Shown one piece after another: positions 55,871-64,000 of a stretch of 64,000 nt of DNA. Origin of the DNA: Inonotus obliquus (taxonomy: Eukaryota > Basidiomycota > Agaricomycetes > Hymenochaetales > Hymenochaetaceae); the NCBI GenBank assembly GCA_032164295.1, contig JAJHTX010000001.1, positions 62,001-126,000 on the forward strand, read 5' to 3'. Under the pieces are notes generated by a model. The model ran no database searches. It was not told the origin of the DNA and saw only the letters and a list, made by a program, of their open reading frames with translations. The translations under genes were made by a program, and so were the position numbers. Position 1 is the stretch's first letter. Each line of letters starts with the position of its first letter.

Positions 55871-56698
55871 TGAGCAATGCAAGGACTTTATATATTCATT
55901 GCTGTCACGATATGCACACCTCATACCAATCAGTATGTACTTTGAACAGATAGCGGATTTTATCGTCTCATTTAAACACAAAGGAGCGTGCTTATGAAAC
56001 CAGCAAGCAACAGTTTGTAAAGACTAATTTTAAAGCGAGTATGCACGCAAGATGAAGCCTAACACCCAGATGCACCTGAGTTCGTCAACATCTCACCTGC
56101 TCCCTGAGTATAAGGACCGTGTCCGTTGTATTCGCGTTGTATTTGTATCCGGAAGGCGAGCGACCTCTCCAGGACCAGGAGGGCAAAGCACTCACTAAAC
56201 CTTGAGTATTCTGACGTGCGAAATAAGGTGGCATGTGTGAAAAGCATCTGGACTTACCTTTGTAAAAGGGCATCCACAGTATCGACCTTATGTAATCAAA
56301 TGCATTGGATATTTATTCATTACTATCGAATAATCTGGACAAGTCATGCCAATCGACACATAGAGCGTCCAAGACAAACTAAATCTGAACACAAAGGAGG
56401 GTGGCGAAAAACAGAAATTCGAAAGAGATGGACTTGGCATGAAGGCGTGTTTATCATACGAAGGGTCTTTCGGTCTGCGGGTGGATCTAAAGAGATTAAG
56501 CCACGACCAGCTCGTTGGAGTTGATTCAAATAGGACGTTGTTGATGAAACTCGATGAACCGACAATTCGCACATGGGAGAAAGAGGTCGGAACTATGCAG
56601 GAACTATGGACGGAGTGGAAGGGTGTATAGTTGATAAATAAATGTATCAGGTGCATGGATAACGATGAGGCCAATATGTCGCGAAACTATCCAAATCG

Positions 56699-59600
56699 TC
56701 ACCTTTCCGAAGCTGCTCTCAAAGAGTTGGCAAGCTCCTCATAAGTAGGCGGCGCTTCTACGTGAGCTGCTCGTTCCTCCCTCATCCTCTCAATCTCTCT
56801 TCGAAGGTTATCCACTTCCGAGCGCCACTCCTCTCGATGGGCCGTATTATTTGCAGTAGGATTCGGCGGCGCTGGCATAGGATGGGAGCTCATATCGGCG
56901 GTCCCGGAGGCGTTACTGCTCGGCAATGTCGACCCTCCATCGTGGGCTCCAGCCACTTTACCTTCACCCAATTTTCGCTCATGGAAAGGAGCGGGAAGGG
57001 GAGGCACGGCAATGTTGGTAGCGACGAACGGCTCAAGAACGGAAGCACTCGCGAAGATCATCGGTCTTACGTGATCTGTGCGATCTGCTGCTGACTCTCG
57101 GTTCCGTTGCTGCTGTCGTCGCACGAAGAAAAAGAGTAGACCTGCGATTACCCCAAGTCCTACGAGGACTCCTATTGTGGCACCTGCGATGACTCCGACG
57201 TTGGATGAGGAATCACTGCTTGGTCCGGACGGTGAAATGGGTTGTATGGGGACGCTGGCGAAGCAATAAGAATCTCGCCTGACTCACGAGAAAGAGTTGA
57301 CTCACTTCAGTGCAAGGGGGGCGAACACTCCACCTACAGCGGGACTAAACTCGACGATTAGATGGTGAACGTCCTACAGATTACTAATAACGCCTCACCT
57401 GTTCATTCCGTCAGTCCAAGACCCATTGTCTGGATAGTATGATACTGGGAATGGTCTATTATCGCGGTTCACTGATGCATATTGCCAAACTTGGGCGATC
57501 ATGTCGTTGCGGACGGAATCATCGGATGCACTGGCGGCAGCGAACATCATCCAGTCTAAGCTCAAGTAAGTCAGAGATAACAAAAAGTAAAACAAAAAAC
57601 CGACCTGAACGGGTGATAGAAGTCGCGTTTGAACTATCCAGGGGGATGCCGTATCTCCGTAGTGCTGTTTTGCCTTATTAGTTTTAAAACCTGAAGACGG
57701 TCAAAGGATACGCACAGGTCTGCGCTCGATAGAAGGATGTTTGCAGATCGTATATCTATCAAGTCCGATGTGTGTCAGAACTCCAACAGGAATGACAACA
57801 GGAATGACAGAGAACATACCGAGTTGTTGATGAGATTTAACTGCAGCAACTTATCCGCGTAAAGATTGTAGATGAGACCAGATGAACCAGATCCAAAACT
57901 CAAGTCCACTTGGCTGGACGATGCGGCTAGAGTCGTCCACCGCGCTATATATTGGCTTGCCACCTCCTGTAACCATAAACATGAACCTGGGGCACATGAG
58001 CTGAGGAAAGAACGATAGAAACTCACATTGTAACGGTTCTGGTCGTCCGAATGTTTAGTGTACTCGCTTATCTTAGACATCGAACCTATACCAATAATCC
58101 CCTTCAAGACGAGGTTCGCCTGGTTGCTCGATCTGATGCCATCCGAGGTTGAGGTCGTTCTACATAAATCCCAGGTCAAATGAGATTTCAAAGAATACAG
58201 CCATACTACTCACTCATCACCAGGATTCATGGTGTTGTTCACAAGATAGGACGCCCATTGATTTAAGATATCATACTATATCCAAGAACAAACATCAGAA
58301 CATATCAAACGGATGCGTCTCAAGCGTTATTCACGTGTTGCACAAGAAGACTGCCATCTCCAGAAGCCTGAGCATGCGCAAGGCTCATGATTATCATACT
58401 CGCCGAATCTGCGTCGTAGAACGATTACGACTTCATTAATATTGGTTCGTTTCTCTGAGGCACTTACGTTCGATCTTCTGATCATGTCCATCCGGATTGC
58501 CGGTAGCATTCGGGTAAGGACCACCTGCACGAAGGGAAGTACTTAGCATTTAGTTGCCAGTGGTCCCTGAAAAGAGGTTACCGAGATTCGCTGCAGCATA
58601 CGGATTCCTATACTGTGTGCTTTCTTGATACTCCAGCAATGGACTCAGAAGATATCCAAGGATGTCAGGATTTAGGTACAGGTACACGGGCATGGAAGCG
58701 TATAAAACGTCCACAGGATTCACCCTGGATTCGACTGAGTTGGTATAGATTCAGACGTAGACGATGACTTACGTGGCAGAACCGATACCGCCGAAATCCA
58801 TCATGAACGCCTTTACGTCGGAAGAATTGAATGTTCCATCGGCATGCTTGACTATTGTGTAATCGAGTGTGCCCATCGCTTGTCGAGTGGAAAGTGATAG
58901 TATATCCGCATACCGGCTGGAGATATCCCCTGCAAGTCCGAGGATACTGTTGTCAAACTCAATCGCCCCAGATAGGGCATCACTGAAATGATCTAAAACG
59001 TCTTTGATCTAGAATACGTGCAAGTGAGTACACAGGAGCATTGTCCAGGAGAATACTGACAGCGTCATGGATGTTCGTAAACTCAGACCAGTAGAACGCG
59101 CTCCGCTGCTCGATCTGTACCAACCTGTTGGCGTATTGGACGACTGGATCACGGACGACACCAACAGCATATACGACTGGCTTATCGGTCGAGCTTACAA
59201 TACCAAGGTCGACTGCGATACCCAAATTAGAGGAGGGACTATGGAAACACGTCAATACCAGTGTCACAATAACACGAAAAACGACATACTGATTGATGGG
59301 GAGAGGTGGTCCGCTCATTGCCTGATCATTCAAGCCTGTGCCTTTCGCGAAGGCCCTTCTTATATCACCAGCGGACGCTATCTGCCATGTTAAGTTTCCC
59401 TACAAGATGGCGAAGTAATGTCACTATCGAGCCATGCCTTTTAGTTCGAATACTCTAGACATACTTTCTCCGCACAGTAATACACCGTTGAGTCCTGAGC
59501 CCTACTGGAAATCACTTGGAATGGACTTGGGGTTGTCAGTTGCATCTGCAAGTAGACGAAATTGCTCGACTCGTTGATTTGCCATGAAGATGTCAGATCA

Positions 59601-60323
59601 TCGTCTCCGGAGATAAATTCTAATTGAATACACATCAGGCATTGGCAAAACAGTCCGTCAATACCAGAAAAGATTGACATACCTCCAGTGACGTCAGAAT
59701 AGAGCTGGATGCTATGCGGGCTCCCATCCGTTGACTCGACGTCAAAATACAAGTAAGAAAAAGGCATCGACTGGCGGACAATGTCTTTCGCCTTATTGAT
59801 GCACAGCAAATATCCTAATTAGCACAGTAACTGGTTCGGGGAAGAATAGCAGCACACGCACTTCAACAGGAGACAAAAAAGTTACGTTCACATTGACTGG
59901 ACCAGCTCGCATGATGTACGAGGATCTAGTCGGAGTGAAGATGAATGACTGTTGGACCGCAGGCTGAGCGGCTCCCTGATCATTGCCCATTAGACTGTAC
60001 GCTTCTCCGTCGACACGTATAGACGCATACCAGCCTAACGTGAATATCTACAACGCACACTTCGTTGAACACCCGCAGACAAGCATGTAGATGGTACTTA
60101 CATCTTCCGTTGTGAACACACTAGGCCAAGCTTGGTTAAAGGGAGCCGAAGAAATAAGAGAGCCCAAAGGAGCCCACACGTTAAGATAAGGGGACTTCAC
60201 CGCCAGGGGCAATGCCGGTGGGTTGAAGGGCGTTGTCGTCCAATTCCCCTGCGCTCGCACCCGAACACAGTGCCATAGAGAGAGAACGAGAAATGAATTA
60301 GGAAGGTATAGTTTCAGGAGCAT
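56699..60323 (-). CDS. gtaA-like: Membrane-anchored GtaA-type glutaminase, copy 2
   Basis: Same exon layout as copy 1. ATG 60323 (MLLKLYLPNSFLVLSLW) begins the signal peptide. Seen: MPLAVKSPYLNVW, SIRVDGEAY (with QGAAQPAVQQSFIF before TPTRSSYIM), GPVNVNVTFLSPVE, QSMPFSYLYFDVESTDG, RAQDSTVYY, YAVGVVRDPVVQY, LVLKGIIGIGSMSKIS and WMMFAAASASDDSVRND. The C-terminus after the membrane helix again has an RRQQQRNRESAADRTDHV basic start, a coiled coil (NLRREIERMREERA) and PPTYEEL. The PPxY is therefore conserved although the surrounding tail has diverged. No stop interrupts the recognisable exons. Confidence 0.8.
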
Positions 60324-60632
60324 CAAAGTGCGTGAATCGACTAGCTAGTCGGCAGAGTGAAGAAAAATGCGTGAGGTCGCTCTGAGTCGTGGTGGCCCTG
60401 GTGGGGTATCGAAATGAAACTGGAGGCTAGCATGTAGCAACAGGACCCGGCATACAAGATTGAAGCATCGAACTGCTTTGATGTCCTAACTGATAGTAGT
60501 AAACCTAGAGACCATCTCAAATCCCGTGTCAGTACTTGAAGTGAGTTGCTTGGGGTCAAAGTACAGGTTGGACCATTCCTGATTGTAGAATTTTTCTTAC
60601 CTTATATTCATCATTGCTTCTTGTCAGTTCTT

Positions 60633-60690
60633 CTTGGTACCGCACTACGGACGTATTGCCGTATACACTTGTCCCGTATCCGTTGCTCGT
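60633..60690 (+). repeat. Dispersed repeat with GTATTGCCGTATAC core, copy 3
   Basis: GGTACCGCACTACGGACG, GTATTGCCGTATACAC and CCCGTATCC occur in the same order as on the minus strand of 26096-26160. It lies inside the glutaminase upstream region and is absent from the matching place in unit 1, so it entered after duplication or was lost there. Confidence 0.45.
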
Positions 60691-60884
60691 CTAAAGGTCC
60701 AAGGAAGCTTCTCGTAAGTAGTACGCCGTAAAAATCTTACAGAAAATTTCAGTAAATTCGACACGTGACTCAGAGCTTCTATTTTCGGCAGCCGAAAAAG
60801 GCAGAATCATGTGTGCAATTTTTGAAATTAACTTGACCCGCGTACCGTAACGAATGAACAACAAATAGCGCGGACGTCCACAAG

Positions 60885-61250
60885 GTGTCCAGTGTCCAGA
60901 ATACATCAAAGAGACTCACGGCAAAAGACTACCTTCGAGGAGCAGACAAATACATACATAGGTACTTCTCCACGATCAGCTTCTCTGATGTTGACTGCGT
61001 CTCAGGCTGTACAAAGATGTGGGCTCCAAGTAAATGCGGAAAAACGCATCACAATTCGCGAAGAGCCTGTTGTTCAGGCTGTACATCTGAAACGCTTCAC
61101 ACTGGCGGCCCGGAAACCTTAACATATACAGTACGACTCGGGCTTTCATCAGCGAGGGCTAACACGGACCATGGGTATATGCTTTATGGTGTCAGGCCTG
61201 GGGTGAACCTCCCAGTCACTTCAGACGCAGAGACAGATGGAACGATTGAT
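60885..61250 (+). pseudogene. Ubiquitin-specific protease fragment, second copy
   Basis: Contains AEKRITIREEPVVQAVHLKRFTL in one frame (the KR-TI-x3-P-VL-x-LKRF pattern of USP domains) and then DHGYMLYGV in another. It is homologous to 3430-3835 but extends further to the N-terminal side. No histidine box follows. It is directly followed by the end of the inverted ABC transporter copy. Confidence 0.55.
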
Positions 61251-61429
61251 GACGCATCGTTTCTTCCGTCCCGCTGGCAACTTCCCGAGGAGTCGAACAT
61301 GTCCAATGGGCGGACTCAGTTTGGAGGGGCAATGCTCCATACATAGTACGGTTATATTCCAATTTGCATGACTCTATATTTCCGTCTACATGGCTTGCAG
61401 TTTTCGTTGTTGGTCTAGGCATACCCTCA

Positions 61430-63977
61430 TGCTCCGAAAGCCCCGGCTTGCACGTCATATAGTTCCTTGTAGTCTCCACCCAAGTTCATCAACGTTTCGT
61501 GGTCCCCTTGCTCAACAAGGCATCCATCTTTCAAACACCTAGCATAGAGACGATCACCATCAACCCATACTCCGCGTCAGATGCAAGGAGAGAAGGATCA
61601 GGAACTCACAAAATCAAACCAGCATATATTGTCAGATGACCGAAACGATGAGTGATGAAAACGACCGTCTTTCCTCCGCTCTGGCGTACCCATTAGTCTC
61701 GAAAGGTGCGTGATCTGTGAGTTCTCGTGAGGAACTAGCGGAGGCCAAGTTAGTCCAAACATAGCTTACGCAGATAGCCTCTGAGTCTCTCCCCCAGAAA
61801 GATTCGTCTTGACTTCTATATCATCCACCACCGATTTGAGCTCCGCATCCGTACTTCCAGCGAGGTTCATGGTAACTGTTTTCACGGGGTTTAATACCGT
61901 CTCCAGGCCCTGTTTCAGCTTGTGTACTAAAACTCCTTGATTCATGGCTTCTTCCACCTCATCATCGCTAACAGTGCGCTCAGGAAAACCAAGTATGACA
62001 TTTTCACGAAGAGAAAGTGGAAAGACGCCGGATGTCCTCTAGCCTATACGAGGCAATCGGTCTGCCGTCCAAGAGGATTTCACCACTAGTTGGGTCGGAC
62101 AACCTCGAGAGGAACCGGACCATTGACGTCTTCCCGCTACCGTTGACTCCGACAATGACAATCAGTTGACCAGCCTTTATTGAGAGCGTTCCTTACTGTC
62201 CCTGAGTATCTAAACGAGACATTCCCGCAGACGAACAGCTCAGCGACCTTATCAAGGGAAAGGTTACAGGCAGGCAGACGCACCGAAACTCGATCTCAGC
62301 TCCGCGATGACTCTTGTTCTGATCGTACAGTGGGTATGGCATGTCTCCATCCCTGAACTTGTTCTCCACTTTCGCTAGCGAGTATAATTCTTTATGGTCC
62401 GAAGATGGTCCGAGACATGCTGCGCGTTTGAGAGAAGTTGATACATCGAAAATCGAACAGCATCCGAGGTTTTTTGATCAAGACAAGGACATCCAACGTG
62501 ACGCTAGTCGGATTCCATAAAACTCGGGACGCAAGAACGATCTATAGCGAAAAAAAGTAGCGAGTCAGAAAACTAGCTGATGAGTAAAATAGGACATACT
62601 AGGGAAGTGTCCAAATTGAGCTCCGTCAGTGTTTCTGTATACTTGCGACGACGTCTTCCCCATTGTGTCATCGGCGATTCTGTATCCACGTCTCCAAGAA
62701 ATATCCTATTGTTCTTGAATTCTGTTCTAACATTGGTCAATCTTTGATGGCAACATGTTCTAATAGTGGCAAAGGACCTCTTTTGATGTATTGTCCGAAG
62801 TTGTTACTGATACGATCTTCCTGAAACTCGTCACTGAAGGCGATATGGTGCAAGTATGTCATACATCTGAAAGAGGAGTTACTACGGTGTTCCCTGGTTA
62901 GCCAGAGTTGCCGTTGAATAAGATATATTGACCTACGCATATTCCACAGCGTTTCACTGAAACTCTCCAAGAGTGGGTGAACAAGGCCTGACGAGACTGC
63001 TAACACGAATGTAGAACTACTGCGTGCCATCCAACTCCGACACAACGGTAGCGGCATGAGTAGCTGTGTCCAAGAATTCATAGAATGCTTCCCAGGCCTC
63101 AGAACGTTGATATACAAAGTCCACCTTTATCCTACCCATTTTACTGCGCACTTCAGGATCTAGCCTCCGGAGTATTAGTAGCTTCCTTCATGACTTCGAA
63201 AGAACCAACCTTTTAGAGTGGAGAGATCGAACTTTAAAGCGGCTAATGATGTCTGTTCACTGGACTGAGGTAGCAGGCACCTCAAAGCGGCACTTACAGT
63301 ACATGGATTTCTCTAAGAAGTGAAACTTCACCCGTGCGTGCAGAACAGCGGTGGATCGGAACCTAAATACACCCGACGATACAGTCGCCCAATTAATGCA
63401 TGAAGTCGGCTGTAAGTTTACTTACCCCGCCTCTGATATGTAATCAGAAAGAAGAGCTGTCGCTATTCTATATGCTAGAGCCTTCATGATTGGGTAGGAT
63501 CCCACTTGTCCACTCTGCAAACTATGTATACTCTAGGCACAGAGTCAGAAAAGGCTCTGAAGAAGTGAATACAGCTGTACCGCACTGAGAAGACGACTGG
63601 AGTAGTATAACTCGAGCGTCTGAGATGTCGTCTTCCAGAAACATAGATTTTGATAATGAAATAAATCGACCCGATGCGGTAGATCTCCCTCAGAAGTAAC
63701 TCGCGGTGCGAATCCCGGAAAGCTTCTGGCACTTCCGATTCCAGTCTTTTTGTTCTCTGCAGTTGGTACAACTTAGCGCGATAGGACGGGACGGGAAAGA
63801 TTTCAACATACCTTTCCCAACTTCCTCACGCGGATAAAGCAGGGATATTAAACTTGCCCAGAGTTGCGCAAACGCTTGTGGACAATCGCTTACCCACACG
63901 GGCACAACTGGACTCTCATTCACGACTACTGTCCATATACCGAGTTGAACATGGATGCGCTTGCTGTTCGCCTTCAT
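61430..63977 (-). pseudogene. Inverted, broken copy of the ABC transporter
   Basis: Inverted relative to 33463-36201 and similar along most of its length, starting at the same MKANSK motif (63977). It keeps Walker A (GVNGSGKTS) and LSGGETQRLSA. Two deletions break it. About 17 bases are missing between the SFRYSGTVRNAL strand and the Walker A strand (near 62185-62195), which shifts the frame. About 95 bases are missing near 61685-61700, removing the complete Walker B and D-loop (LLIADEPTSALDP in the other copy). Homology may continue beyond the right edge of the window. Confidence 0.75.
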
Positions 63978-64000
63978 CTGGGAGTTGAAAGAGGGGTGGG

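Larger units (their letters stand above)
54765..60780 (+). repeat. Tandem duplication, unit 2
   Basis: Direct copy of 48170-53960, about 85-90 per cent alike by eye in the better conserved stretches. Small indels and a missing GtaA-independent segment around 55230 (an insert present in unit 1 at 48630-48700) distinguish the copies. Confidence 0.75.

Noticed and set aside
1..64000. tRNA, rRNA or snRNA genes
   Set aside because: I looked for A/B-box and cloverleaf-like stretches by eye and saw none that convinced; a covariance-model scan would be decisive.

Overview
This window looks like genomic DNA from a filamentous basidiomycete, probably an Agaricomycete. The coding exons are split by many 50-65 base GT-AG introns with CTAAC-type branch sites (for example 2333-2384, 28204-28262 and 53306-53362). 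The gene families present (TTI1, fungal GtaA-type glutaminase, acid sphingomyelinase, fungal HNH proteins, chromodomain Ty3/gypsy elements) fit such a genome. A Ceratobasidium/Rhizoctonia-like source is possible but not shown.

Region by region. 1-2435 (minus): the 5' part of a TTI1-like gene running off the left edge. 3.4-4.3 kb: a ubiquitin-protease fragment and a small inverted-repeat element. 4.56-19.95 kb: a nest of mobile elements. The outer element has 23-base inverted termini, 430-500 base inverted arms and a possible 3-base target duplication. Inside it is the plus-strand LTR-like remnant of one gypsy-type element (about 6.2-7.98 kb), and inside that a complete 11,267-base chromodomain Ty3/gypsy element (7978-19244, minus). 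This element has apparently identical 1454-base LTRs and a 5-base target duplication, AAAGG. 20.0-26.05 kb: a DNA transposon with 17-base perfect inverted termini and a 7-base target duplication. It carries a spliced, frameshifted candidate transposase of a family marked by CGMHKDLN, LLANRDNA and NHKDDKKGQ. 26-33 kb: gene remnants, an acidic protein gene of unknown function and an HNH-type gene. 33.5-36.2 kb: an ABC transporter. 37.1-40.2 kb: acid sphingomyelinase. 40.4-44.7 kb (minus): an XPF-like plus helix-hairpin-helix protein resembling Zip2/SHOC1. 45.1-46.1 kb: PhzF-like isomerase. 46.4-48.0 kb (minus): F-box-like protein. 48.2-60.8 kb: a direct tandem duplication of about 6.7 kb, each unit holding a decayed CAK-type kinase and a membrane-anchored glutaminase gene. 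60.9-64.0 kb: a second ubiquitin-protease fragment and an inverted, broken copy of the ABC transporter.

The most unusual signal is in the gypsy element. From 18300 down to 15714 I find no ATG in any sense frame (2587 bases, about 40 expected), although the same stretch holds a 529-codon open frame. The first ATG after it is that of gag. In addition, each LTR encodes a 253-residue CxxCR protein, and a matching protein lies in the older LTR-like remnant next door. The second candidate for something new is the TIR transposon with its unassigned transposase and a dense TACCG/CGGTA array.
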